NCBI RefSeq assembly: GCF_004028235.1
Contig: NZ_CP035037.1
Span: forward strand, 496,001 to 560,000
From: Leucobacter muris
Lineage (GTDB): Bacteria > Actinomycetota > Actinomycetes > Actinomycetales > Microbacteriaceae
DNA: 64,000 nucleotides
Direction of reading: 5' to 3'
The stretch's first letter is position 1. Each line of letters begins with the position of its first letter. Of the stretch, positions 29,031 to 37,679 are shown piece by piece. The translations under genes were made by a program, and so were the position numbers. The notes beneath the pieces are model-generated. The model was given only the letters and a program-made list of their open reading frames with translations. It searched no databases and was not told the DNA's origin.

Positions 29031-30005
29031 ATGTCTATTCAAGAGGTCGAGTTGGTTATCGTTGGGTCTGGTCCTGCGGGGTACACCGCGGCGGTCTATG
29101 CCGCCCGTGCGGGTCTCGCTCCCGTCGTGATCGCGGGTTCGGTGACGGCTGGTGGTGCGTTGATGACGACGACCGAGGTGGAGAACTTTCCGGGCTTCGT
29201 TGATGGCGTGCAGGGGCCGGAGCTGATGGAGTCGATGCGGGCGCGGGCGGAGCGGTTTGGCGCCGAGATCGCTTACGATGACGCGATTCGCCTTGATCTC
29301 GACGGCGACGTGAAGACTATCGAGACCGGCGCCGGGCTGACGTACCGGGCACGCGCGGTGATCCTGACGATGGGTTCCGCGTACCGCAAGCTCGGCCTTC
29401 CCGAGGAGGAGCGTCTGTCGGGGCACGGCGTGTCGTGGTGTGCGACCTGCGACGGGTTCTTCTTCCGCGAACAGGAGATCGTCGTGGTCGGTGGCGGGGA
29501 CTCCGCGATGGAGGAGGCCCTGTTCCTCACCCGATTCGCATCGAAGGTCACCGTCGTGCACCGCCGAGACGAGTTCCGGGCGTCAAAGATCATGGCGCAG
29601 CGCGTACTAGACGATCCGAAGATCGAGGTCGCCTGGAACAGCGAGGTCGCCGCGATCCTCGGCGATGAGCAGGTCATCGGGCTCAGGTTGCGCGACACGG
29701 TCACCGGAATGGAGCGCACGCTCGACGCGACCGGAGTGTTCGTCGCGATCGGGCACGACCCGCGCTCCGAGCTCGTGATCTGGCAGGTCGACACCGACGC
29801 CGACGGGTACGTGCGAGTCGCGCACCCGTCGACGCGGACGAACCTGGCCGGGGTGTTCGCGGCCGGGGATCTCGTCGATCACACGTACCGGCAGGCGATC
29901 ACCGCCGCGGGCACCGGCTGCGCGGCCGCGCAGGACGCCCAGCACTACCTGTCGAACCTCGCACCCGCCACCGTATCCGCACCCGTTCTGGAGGTCTCCG
30001 CATGA
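29031..30005 (+). CDS. trxB: Thioredoxin reductase of the arsenic island
   Basis: The 324-residue flavoprotein has the FAD motif GSGPAG (residues 12-17), the redox pair CATC (137-140), the NADPH motif [10 protein letters not shown] and a late [10 protein letters not shown]. It would reduce the adjacent thioredoxin with NADPH and thereby feed electrons to arsenate reductase. It is the first gene of a five-gene operon with ATGA overlaps. A likely leaderless or short-leader start at 29,031 follows the operator. Confidence 0.92.
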   Translation: MSIQEVELVIVGSGPAGYTAAVYAARAGLAPVVIAGSVTAGGALMTTTEVENFPGFVDGVQGPELMESMRARAERFGAEIAYDDAIRLDLDGDVKTIETGAGLTYRARAVILTMGSAYRKLGLPEEERLSGHGVSWCATCDGFFFREQEIVVVGGGDSAMEEALFLTRFASKVTVVHRRDEFRASKIMAQRVLDDPKIEVAWNSEVAAILGDEQVIGLRLRDTVTGMERTLDATGVFVAIGHDPRSELVIWQVDTDADGYVRVAHPSTRTNLAGVFAAGDLVDHTYRQAITAAGTGCAAAQDAQHYLSNLAPATVSAPVLEVSA

Positions 30006-30328
30006 GCACCGTCACCGCCGTCACCGACGCTACCTTCCAGACCGAGGTGCTCGAGTCCGAGCTGCCCGTCGTGGTCGACATCTGGGCGACCTGGTGCGGC
30101 CCGTGCAGGGCGATCGCCCCGATCCTGGACCTGCTCGCCGGCGAGTACGCGGGCCGGGTGAAGATCGTCAAGGTCGATGCCGACCAGAACCCCGAGACCG
30201 TAACCGCGGCCGGCGTGACCTCGATCCCGACCCTCGGCTTCTACCGGAACGGGGAACGTGTAGACGTGCTGATCGGCGCGCACCCGAAACCCGTCTACAT
30301 CGCGAAGATCGAGGAGCTGCTCGCATGA
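30002..30328 (+). CDS. trxA: Thioredoxin of the arsenic island
   Basis: The 108-residue protein has the active site WCGPC (residues 31-35) and the cis-proline strand TSIPTLGFY. It is the probable electron donor for the ArsC domains encoded downstream. It overlaps trxB and acr3 by 4 bases each (ATGA), so expression is coupled. Confidence 0.93.
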   Translation: MSTVTAVTDATFQTEVLESELPVVVDIWATWCGPCRAIAPILDLLAGEYAGRVKIVKVDADQNPETVTAAGVTSIPTLGFYRNGERVDVLIGAHPKPVYIAKIEELLA

Positions 30329-31419
30329 CCGACACCCTGACCCGCACCGCCCCGAAGCGGCTCTCCACCCTCGACAAGTGGCTGCCGCTCTGGATCGGCC
30401 TCGCCATGGTCGCAGGCCTCCTGCTCGGCCGTTTCGTGCCCGCCCTTTCAGACGCCCTCTCTGCCCTGGAGGTCGGCGGGATCTCGATCCCGATCGGGCT
30501 GGGCCTGCTGGTGATGATGTACCCGGTGCTCGCGAAAGTCCGCTACGACAAGGTCGCCGCCATCACCGGTGACAAGAAGCTCCTCGTCTCCTCGCTCGTG
30601 CTGAACTGGCTCGTGGGCCCTGCGGTCATGTTCGCGCTCGCGTGGATCTTCCTGCCGGACCTGCCCGAATACCGGACCGGGCTGATCATCGTCGGGCTCG
30701 CCCGCTGCATCGCAATGGTCGTGATCTGGAACGACCTGGCCTGCGGCGACCGTGAGGCGACCGCGGTGCTGGTCGCGATCAATTCCGTGTTCCAGGTCGT
30801 CGCGTTCTCACTTCTGGGCTGGTTCTACCTGACCGTGCTGCCGGGCTGGCTCGGACTGGATGCGCAGGGCTTGGACGTCTCGGTCGGGCAGATCGCCTTG
30901 AACGTGCTCGTGTTCCTCGGCATCCCGCTCGTCGCGGGCTTCGCCTCCCGCTTCATCGGCGAGAAGCGCAAGGGGCGCGACTGGTACGAGGAGAAGTTCC
31001 TCCCGACGATCGGACCGTGGGCGCTCTACGGACTGCTCTTCACGATCGTGCTGCTGTTCGCCCTGCAGGGCAAGCAGGTCACCTCCCACCCGATGGACGT
31101 CGCCCGCATCGCCCTGCCGCTGCTGGTCTACTTCGCGCTCATGTGGTTCGCCGGCATCCTGCTCGGCAAGGGGCTCGGGCTCGGCTACGCACGGTCGACA
31201 ACACTCGCGTTCACCGCAGCGGGAAACAACTTCGAGCTCGCGATCGCGGTCGCGATCGGCACCTTCGGCGCTACCTCCGGGCAAGCCCTCGCCGGCGTCG
31301 TCGGCCCCCTCATCGAAGTACCCGTGCTCGTGGGCCTCGTCTACGTCTCGCTCTGGGCCGCACGAGCCTGGTTCCGCACCGACCCCTACGCCACCGTCAC
31401 CGAATCGAGGACGTCATGA
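30325..31419 (+). CDS. acr3: ACR3-family arsenite efflux permease
   Basis: The 364-residue protein has ten hydrophobic segments. It carries the ACR3 signature [19 protein letters not shown], with the essential Cys near residue 128, and the later [19 protein letters not shown] segment. ACR3 exports arsenite using the proton gradient. The order trxB-trxA-acr3-arsRC-arsC makes a complete arsenate-to-arsenite-to-export pathway. Start and stop overlap neighbours as ATGA. Confidence 0.93.
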   Translation: MTDTLTRTAPKRLSTLDKWLPLWIGLAMVAGLLLGRFVPALSDALSALEVGGISIPIGLGLLVMMYPVLAKVRYDKVAAITGDKKLLVSSLVLNWLVGPAVMFALAWIFLPDLPEYRTGLIIVGLARCIAMVVIWNDLACGDREATAVLVAINSVFQVVAFSLLGWFYLTVLPGWLGLDAQGLDVSVGQIALNVLVFLGIPLVAGFASRFIGEKRKGRDWYEEKFLPTIGPWALYGLLFTIVLLFALQGKQVTSHPMDVARIALPLLVYFALMWFAGILLGKGLGLGYARSTTLAFTAAGNNFELAIAVAIGTFGATSGQALAGVVGPLIEVPVLVGLVYVSLWAARAWFRTDPYATVTESRTS

Positions 31420-32420
31420 CCGACACCACCGTCATCGCCGACGCCGACGCATGCGCACCGTCCACGGCGCACGCCATCGGGACAGAGGCCGCGGCCACCG
31501 TGGCCGGGGCGCTGAAAGCGCTCGCTGACCCGCTGCGACTGCGGATGCTCTCGGCGATCGCGACGGACCCTCGAGGAGAGTCCTGCGTGTGCGATCTCGC
31601 CGACCTCGCCGAGGTGTCCCAGCCGACGGTTTCGCACCACCTGAAGGTGCTGAAGGAGACCGGGATGCTGCTGTCCGAGCGGCGCGGCACCTGGGTGTAC
31701 TACCGCATCGCCCCGGGCAAGCAGAGCGCCGTCGCGGCGCTCCTCGACGCGTTCGCTCCCGCCGCCGCCGTCACCGACGAACCCGAAGACACCGCAGCAC
31801 GGGCCGAGGCACTGCAGCAGATGGACGCCCGAGTAACCCGCCTCGCGGAGGAGCTCGCGGACGAGCTGACCGGGCTGAACCGGGATCTCGTGATCGCGAT
31901 CGTGCGCGAGTCCTACGCCGGCCTGGTGCGTTCGGCGAAGCTGACGGCGCACATGATCCCACTGACCGAACGGTTCGCCCGGCAGCGCCTGGCCGATCTG
32001 ACCCGGGACCGGACGGCCGGGGTGCCGCAGGTGCTGTTCGTCTGTGTGCAGAACGCGGGCCGCTCGCAGCTCGCCGCCGCTATCGTCAACCAGCTCGCCG
32101 ACGGCCGCGTGATCGCCCGCTCTGCAGGCTCCACCCCTGCGTCGGACGTGCACCCGCACGTGCGCTCTCTGCTCACCGAGATCGAGGGTGCGCAGGAGGC
32201 CGAGACGGCGTTCCCGAAGCCCCTCACCGATGACGCCGTGCGCGCGGCCGACGTGGTGATCACGATGGGTTGCGGGGACGTGTGCCCGGTCATCCCTGGC
32301 GTCCGCTACGAGGACTGGACCGTGGGCGACCCCGCCCTCGCTTCCCCGGAAGGGGTCGAAGCGATCCGCCATGACATCGAGGGCCGCGTCCGCGACCTCC
32401 TCGCCACACTCACCGACTGA
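31416..32420 (+). CDS. ArsR-ArsC fusion: metalloregulator joined to arsenate reductase
   Basis: Residues 25-110 are an ArsR winged helix with the As(III)-site motif ESCVCDL (55-61) and the recognition helix SQPTVSHHLK. Residues 135-195 are a helical linker. From about residue 203 there is a low-molecular-weight-phosphatase-type arsenate reductase with the loop C-x5-R at 210-216 (CVQNAGR) and a late MGCGDVCPVIPG segment. Fusion of sensor and enzyme puts control and detoxification in one 334-residue chain. It is encoded between acr3 and a stand-alone arsC. Confidence 0.9.
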   Translation: MTDTTVIADADACAPSTAHAIGTEAAATVAGALKALADPLRLRMLSAIATDPRGESCVCDLADLAEVSQPTVSHHLKVLKETGMLLSERRGTWVYYRIAPGKQSAVAALLDAFAPAAAVTDEPEDTAARAEALQQMDARVTRLAEELADELTGLNRDLVIAIVRESYAGLVRSAKLTAHMIPLTERFARQRLADLTRDRTAGVPQVLFVCVQNAGRSQLAAAIVNQLADGRVIARSAGSTPASDVHPHVRSLLTEIEGAQEAETAFPKPLTDDAVRAADVVITMGCGDVCPVIPGVRYEDWTVGDPALASPEGVEAIRHDIEGRVRDLLATLTD

Positions 32421-32434
32421 AAGAAACGAAAACC

Positions 32435-32839
32435 ATGACCGACCAGAAGCCCTCAGTCCTCTTCGTCTGCGTCCACAACGCCGGCCGCTCCCAGATGGCA
32501 GCCGGCTGGCTCCGCGAGCTCGCGGGCGACCGCGTCGAGGTCCGCTCCGCCGGGTCCATGCCCGCCGACCAGATCAACCCGGTCGCCGTCGAGGCGATGC
32601 GCGAAGAGGGCATCGATATCACCGCGGAGCAGCCGAAGGTGCTCACCACCGAAGCGGTGCAGGACTCGGACGTCGTGATCACCATGGGATGCGGGGACGC
32701 CTGCCCGTTCTTCCCAGGCAAGCGCTACGAGGACTGGAAGCTCGAAGACCCCGCAGGGCAGGGCATCGAGTCGGTGCGCCCGATCCGCGACGAGATCAAG
32801 GGCCGCGTCGAGACCCTTCTCGCCGAGCTCCTGAGCTGA
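32435..32839 (+). CDS. arsC: Arsenate reductase, LMW-phosphatase fold
   Basis: The 134-residue enzyme has the phosphate-binding loop from C12 to R18 (CVHNAGR) and Cys residues in MGCGDACPFFPG. These are the features of thioredoxin- or mycothiol-linked arsenate reductases of actinobacteria. The adjacent trxA/trxB pair favours thioredoxin as reductant. It is the last gene of the operon, 14 bases after arsRC and just before a strong terminator. Confidence 0.92.
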   Translation: MTDQKPSVLFVCVHNAGRSQMAAGWLRELAGDRVEVRSAGSMPADQINPVAVEAMREEGIDITAEQPKVLTTEAVQDSDVVITMGCGDACPFFPGKRYEDWKLEDPAGQGIESVRPIRDEIKGRVETLLAELLS

Positions 32840-32856
32840 GCAGTACCGCACGTGCG

Positions 32857-32888
32857 AAGGGGTAGGAACCGTCTGGTTCCTACCCCTT
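32857..32888. terminator. Bidirectional terminator between arsC and the arsO-like gene
   Basis: The perfect 14-bp stem AAGGGGTAGGAACC / GGTTCCTACCCCTT encloses a 4-base loop (gtct). It lies 17 bases after the arsC stop and 15 bases after the stop of the convergent flavoprotein gene, so it can serve both. Confidence 0.9.
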
Positions 32889-32903
32889 CCTGTTGTCCGC
32901 GAC

Positions 32904-34226
32904 TCAGCGAGCAGCGGGTGCCATGCCGAGCTGGATGAGCTGCGGCGCAGGGGCACAGCAGGAACCGGCCGCGGACTGCTCGTCGGGCGCGTCGAAGAGG
33001 CCCGAGCCGCCGCACACGCCGGTGTCCGGCAGAACGAGGTCTACGCGCTCGGCAGCCTCATGGTCCCCGGCGATCGCGGCGACGACGCTGCGGACCTGCT
33101 CGAACCCGGTCAGAGCGAGGAATGTCGGCGCACGGCCGTAGGACTTCGCTCCCACGATGTAGAAGCCTGGCTCCGGCTGCTCGAGGTCGGTCGCGCCGGT
33201 GGCCCGGACGGAGCCGCAGGAGTGCAGGTTCGGGTCGACCTCCGCGGCGATCTTCGACGGGGCCTGCAGGCGCATGTCGAGGTCGAGCCGCACCTCCGAA
33301 AGGAAGGATAGGTCGGGGCGGAACCCGGTCGCGACGAAGATTCGCGCAGCAGGCGCGAGCCGGCGGCCGTCCTCTGCCACCAGCACCGCCTGGCCGCCGT
33401 CGAGGGCGACCTGCTCGGTGCGGAACCCGGTCACGAGGTCCACGAGGCCGTCCTCGACCGCCTTCTTCGCCCGCTGGCCCAGCGCGCCGCGCTCAGGCAG
33501 CTCGTCGAAACTGCCGCCACCGAAAGTATTCCCGACCGCGCCGCGGCGCAGCACCCAACTGATCCGCGTCCCCGGCTCGCGCTTTGCTACCCGCGACAGA
33601 ATCCCGATCGTCGTCGCGGCGGAGTGCCCGTTGCCGACCACCACGACATGCTGGCCTGCCAGAGTGCTGGCATCCTCGATCCCGGGCATGCGGTGCTCCA
33701 GGAGACCCGCATCGACCGCTGCACGCTCGCCGAGGGCGGGGAGCCCGTCAGCGCCCGCGGGACTGGGCATTCGCCATGTGCCGGAGGCGTCGATCACGAC
33801 GCTGGCTTCGATCCGCTCCTCGCTGCCGTCCGCGCGCTCGACGTGCACGACGAACGGCTGCTCGGCGCGCCCCGCATCGACGGAGAGGTCGCGACCCTTG
33901 CGGCCGACGCCGACCACGCGTGCCCCGTACCGCACTCTGTCTCCGAGAACGTCCGCGAGCGGCGCGAGGTACTGCTCGATCCACTGCATCCCGGTCGGGT
34001 ACCCCTGGGCGGGTGCCTTCCATCCGGTGGGTTCCAGCAGACGACGGGATGCCGCGTCGGTGAGCTCCGTCCACGGTGAGAATAAGCGCACGTGACCCCA
34101 TTCGGCCACCGCCGCGGCCGGACCATCGCCGGCCTCCAGCACCAGCGGGTTCAAGCCGCGCTCAAGCAGGTGCGCGGCCGCCGCAAGTCCCTGCGGGCCC
34201 GCACCAATGACGACGACGGAATCCAT
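32904..34226 (-). CDS. ArsO-like FAD-dependent monooxygenase/oxidoreductase
   Basis: The 440-residue protein has an N-terminal FAD motif (VVIGAGPQGLAAA), a NADPH motif (VVVGNGHSAATT), an ATGFRPD segment and an SxGSVR-type late region. This fits the class of flavin monooxygenases called ArsO in arsenic islands. The last 40 residues contain VCGGSG and SCCAP, a Cys-rich tail that could bind As(III). GGAGGT four bases before ATG 34,226 decides the start. It is convergent with the arsC operon and divergent from arsR. The exact substrate is unproven. Confidence 0.75.
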   Translation of the reverse strand: MDSVVVIGAGPQGLAAAAHLLERGLNPLVLEAGDGPAAAVAEWGHVRLFSPWTELTDAASRRLLEPTGWKAPAQGYPTGMQWIEQYLAPLADVLGDRVRYGARVVGVGRKGRDLSVDAGRAEQPFVVHVERADGSEERIEASVVIDASGTWRMPSPAGADGLPALGERAAVDAGLLEHRMPGIEDASTLAGQHVVVVGNGHSAATTIGILSRVAKREPGTRISWVLRRGAVGNTFGGGSFDELPERGALGQRAKKAVEDGLVDLVTGFRTEQVALDGGQAVLVAEDGRRLAPAARIFVATGFRPDLSFLSEVRLDLDMRLQAPSKIAAEVDPNLHSCGSVRATGATDLEQPEPGFYIVGAKSYGRAPTFLALTGFEQVRSVVAAIAGDHEAAERVDLVLPDTGVCGGSGLFDAPDEQSAAGSCCAPAPQLIQLGMAPAAR

Positions 34227-34250
34227 ACCAACCTCCATGCATTGATGTTC

Positions 34251-34261
34251 TTCGATATGAA
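34251..34261. promoter_or_regulatory. Second copy of the candidate ArsR operator
   Basis: TTCGATATGAA lies in the 86-base divergent gap between the arsO-like gene and arsR. It is identical to the core of the site at 29,007-29,017. Both transcription units of the island would then be under one ArsR-type regulator. Confidence 0.6.
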
Positions 34262-34312
34262 GAGCCTGCCTGACTCATCGACATCTGTCAATATGTGGGG
34301 CAGAATGGGGGC

Positions 34313-34666
34313 ATGGCTGTTCTTCCCGTGACGATCGACGTGACACCTGCGGAGGCGTCGTGCTGCGCCCCTGCGGCCGATGCGGTGGTCGATGACGCGA
34401 CCGCGCATCAGCTCGCGAAGGTGTTCAAAGCGCTCGGCGACCCGAACCGGGTGAAGCTGTTCTCGCTGATCACTGCGAGTGCGAGCGGGGAGATGTGCGT
34501 GTGTGATCTCACCGAACCCGTCGGACTGTCACAGCCGACGGTGTCGCACCACATGAAGCTCCTCGTCGAGGCCGGGCTCGTCACCCGCGAGCAGCGCGGC
34601 AAGTGGGCGTACTACCAGCCCACGACCGGCACCCTCGCCACGGCGGCACGGGCGTTCACGGCCTGA
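34313..34666 (+). CDS. arsR: ArsR-family arsenic-responsive repressor
   Basis: The 117-residue winged-helix repressor has a Cys pair near the N-terminus (C17-C18) and the MCVCDL motif at 61-66, followed by SQPTVSHHMK. The N-terminal Cys pair plus CVC suggests the three-thiolate As(III) site seen in actinobacterial ArsR proteins. The ATG at 34,313 follows a G-rich ribosome-binding stretch. The stop overlaps the next gene by one base (TGATG). Confidence 0.88.
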   Translation: MAVLPVTIDVTPAEASCCAPAADAVVDDATAHQLAKVFKALGDPNRVKLFSLITASASGEMCVCDLTEPVGLSQPTVSHHMKLLVEAGLVTREQRGKWAYYQPTTGTLATAARAFTA

Positions 34667-35274
34667 TGGAGCCACTCCGGTTCCGGCCAATGGCCGAGTC
34701 CGACTGGGCCGAGGTCGAGAGCATCTACCGGGCGGGGATCGCCGCCGGGCACGCCACCTTTGAAACCGCTCCACCCGCGACCTGGGCCGCATTCACCGCG
34801 GGCAAGCGCCCAGAGCTCAGCCTCGTCGCCGTCGACTCCAACGGCCGGGTCCTCGGATGGGCCGCCGCGTCTCCCGTGTCGACACGAGCCGCGTACGCGG
34901 GCGTCGTGGAGCACTCGATCTACATCCACCCCGACGCGGCCGGTCACGGAGTCGGGCGCCGCCTTCTCGCAGCGTTCTTGGATCTCACCGATCAGCACGG
35001 GATCTGGACTGTGCAGTCATCGATCTTCACTGAGAACACTGCGAGCCTGCGCCTGCACGAGCGGGCAGGGTTCCGCGCTGTCGGACGACGAGAGCGCATC
35101 GCCCGCATGACCTACGGGCCGCACGCCGGCCAATGGCGCGACACGCTCCTCGTCGAACGCCGCACCGCTGGAGAACGAAGTGAGGGCGCATCTTCCACGA
35201 AGACGAACCCTCACACCCAGTCCTGCGACCCGTCGACCCGCATCTTCACGCCGAATCGTCTTCAGGAATCCTGA
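34666..35274 (+). CDS. arsN: ArsN-type GNAT N-acetyltransferase
   Basis: The 202-residue protein is a phosphinothricin-acetyltransferase-like GNAT: RPMAESDWAEVESIYRAGI, HSIYIHPDAAGHGVGRRLL (acetyl-CoA loop) and ENTASLRLHERAGFR. Relatives in ars operons (ArsN1) acetylate and detoxify organoarsenicals such as arsinothricin. Translational overlap with arsR supports that role. The last 30 residues look like read-through sequence and may mark the island edge. Confidence 0.8.
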   Translation: MEPLRFRPMAESDWAEVESIYRAGIAAGHATFETAPPATWAAFTAGKRPELSLVAVDSNGRVLGWAAASPVSTRAAYAGVVEHSIYIHPDAAGHGVGRRLLAAFLDLTDQHGIWTVQSSIFTENTASLRLHERAGFRAVGRRERIARMTYGPHAGQWRDTLLVERRTAGERSEGASSTKTNPHTQSCDPSTRIFTPNRLQES

Positions 35275-35286
35275 ACTTGCGGGTTT

Positions 35287-36789
35287 CTAGAGCATCCGGC
35301 CGCGGGTATCGAAGAGCTCGAGCTCTGCGGGGTGGAGCTGGTGCTGCACGACAAAGCTGCGGTCCTTGATCTTCCACAGGCCTTGCCCAATGCCGAGGGT
35401 CGGGAGGAGGGATCGTTCGGTGCTGGTGAGGCCGAGGGTTTCCGCGGTCGCGCCGAGCTGGTCGCTCGCCTGCCGATACACGACCCGCACTTCGGCGTTG
35501 GCGAGCAGCGAGGAGGCGAGTGCGCGCATCCGGGAGCCGCTATCGCCGACGTTCTCCAAGTCGGTCAGTTTGTGAAAGATCAACTGGTTGCTGATCCCGA
35601 AATGGCGTGCCAGCCGCCACTGCGCATCCATCCGGGCCAACAACGACGGGTAGGACATCAGCCTCCATGCTTCGTCGTAGACGACGAGCCGCCTGCCGCC
35701 GTTCGGGTCTTGGAGGGCGGCCTCCATCCAGGCTGAGCTGCACGTCATCAGCACCGCGAGCAGTGCGGAGTTCTCGGCGACGCGGGAGAGGTCGAGGGAG
35801 AGCATCGGCAACGTCGGATCGAAAGTCTCCGTAGACGGACCATCGAACATGCCGGATAGGTCGCCGGCAACGAGACGGCGGAGTGCGTGCCCGACCATGC
35901 GGCCGTCTTCCGCGAGCCTGCCGTCGGGGTCGTCGTCGGGTGAGGGGTCGAGGATGCGGTCGACGACCATCGGCAGGATCGGCACCTCGGCGGTGCGCAC
36001 CGCGTCGGCGAGTGCCACGTCGATCGCGGTGTGCTCGACTGGCGAGAGGCGACGGTCGAGCACCGTCTCCGATAGTGCACCAATCAGGTCGCGGCGGCGC
36101 GCGGCGACCTGCGCTTTCCAGTCCTCATCCGCGATTCCCGTGGCCCGGTATCCGGCGTCGAGGGGGTTCAGGCGTGCGGGCAGCGAGGGGCCGAGGAGGA
36201 TCGCGCGCCCGCCGACGGCGCGGGCGACGGCGGTGTGTTCGCCTTTCGGGTCTCCGGGGACGTAGACGCGCCGCCCGAACGGCAGCCCCCGCGTTTAGAG
36301 CGCTTTCGCGAGCGAGCTCTTCCCGCTGCCGACGATGCCGGCGAGGATCATGTTTGGGGCGGTGATGACGCTCTGCCGGTACAGCTCCCACGGGTCGTAC
36401 ACGAAGGAGCCGCCGGAGTAGAGGTCTTGCCCGACGAAGGTGCCGGCCGAGCCGAGGCCGCCTTCTGCGAGGAATGGGTAGTGCCCGGCGAGCGTCGCCG
36501 AGGTGTCCTGGTGGCGCGGGAGCCGGAACCTGCCCGGCGTGCGAAGCGCCGCCGCCCCCGCCTCGCCAGCACGGGGCAGGTAGCTGGTCGTCCGCCGCTC
36601 CTCCCGCTCCGCTTCCCGCTCCGCCCGCGCCGCAGCGGCCTGAGCTACGCGGGCTTCGGCGTGGAGCCGTGCGGCGGCTTGCCGGCGCGCTTTGCGCTGG
36701 GCGCGGCGTTCGCCTTCGGGGCCGACGAGCGCCGAGGTATGCAACTTCCCCTCATCGGAGGCGTGCAGGCCAGCGTGGCGGGCGGTCAC
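35287..36789 (-). pseudogene. VirB4-like conjugation ATPase with internal stop codon
   Basis: The first 164 residues end in a Walker A loop (GIVGSGKS, 151-158), then a TAA at 36,295-36,297. The same frame stays open for another 336 codons: PFGRRVYVPGDPKGEH, then LVVYDEAWRLMS as Walker B, ending ELFDTRGRML. The stop replaces a residue just after the P-loop helix; Tyr is common there and TAC to TAA is one change. The intact protein would be about 500 residues. VirB4-type ATPases power the conjugation channel. The arsenic island begins just after its 3' end. Confidence 0.87.
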
Positions 36790-37589
36790 GCGCCCAGCCC
36801 CCGCAGGTTCGCCCGCGTCGAATAGGCGGGTCGGCTCACCCGCGGGGTGCCGAGGCGATCCGCCCGCGACGACTCCTGCACCGGCATCGCAGCATCCGTG
36901 GCGGGTGTGGCGTGCGTGGGTGGTTCTTCGATGCCGAGGAGCACGGGATCGGGGAGGGCGTCGTGCTCCCGGTAGAGGCCGATATGCCCTATGAAGGAGT
37001 TATAGACCATCGTGTACACGTCGCGGGTCGCTACCCGGTCGAGCTGCCCTGTCGGGGGCCGGTCGTAGACGTACCCGTTCTCGAGCGCGGCATCCACGGT
37101 CTCGTCGCCGAAGTCGTGCCCGGCCAGTTCCTCGATCGCATGATCGGTGCCCTTGAGCGTGATCGTGTCGAGTACCCGGTCGGCGTCCTCGCCCTGCAAG
37201 AACACGACGCTCACGAACCGGCGCGGCAGCACGACGTCGGGTAGGTCCTGCCAGGCGATGCGCGATGCAGCCTGCGAGGCTCGGTCCATGGCGGTCTCTG
37301 CCTGGTCGAAGATCGCGGACGCCTCCCGCAGCCCATCGATCGCGGACTGTGCGGCGTCGGTGCCGGCCTGCCGGTTCCCGGTGTCGTCTGCGGCGAGGCG
37401 CTGATGGTGGGCGATGTTCCCTGCGAGCTGTCCGGTGACGTTCGTGAGTCGCCGAGTGAGTGAGAGGAGTTCGCCGAGCACGTCGTACACGTAGCGGGGA
37501 TGGTCGGCGGCGTGGAGGGCGTGCGCGATGCCGCGCACCGCCTCCGCCGCCTCAGCAGCATCAGCTTTCGGATCAGAGAATGTCGCCAT
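36786..37589 (-). CDS. Conjugation-cluster protein of unknown function
   Basis: The 267-residue protein has a helical N-terminal half (about 1-115) resembling a coiled coil, with regular Ala/Asp/Arg heptads. Its second half contains RFVSVVFLQGEDADRVLD. The tail is charged and Pro-rich. It lies between the SCO6880-type gene and virB4, overlapping the latter by 4 bases, so it is probably a structural or accessory transfer protein. I do not recognise a named domain. Confidence 0.65.
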   Translation of the reverse strand: MATFSDPKADAAEAAEAVRGIAHALHAADHPRYVYDVLGELLSLTRRLTNVTGQLAGNIAHHQRLAADDTGNRQAGTDAAQSAIDGLREASAIFDQAETAMDRASQAASRIAWQDLPDVVLPRRFVSVVFLQGEDADRVLDTITLKGTDHAIEELAGHDFGDETVDAALENGYVYDRPPTGQLDRVATRDVYTMVYNSFIGHIGLYREHDALPDPVLLGIEEPPTHATPATDAAMPVQESSRADRLGTPRVSRPAYSTRANLRGLGA

Positions 37590-37679
37590 CGTGGGACTCC
37601 TTCACAGTTGGGGCAGGTCACCAGGCAGGTGCACCGGCCACGACGCCACCCCGCCCGGATCCGCGCCAAACGGCGCGGA

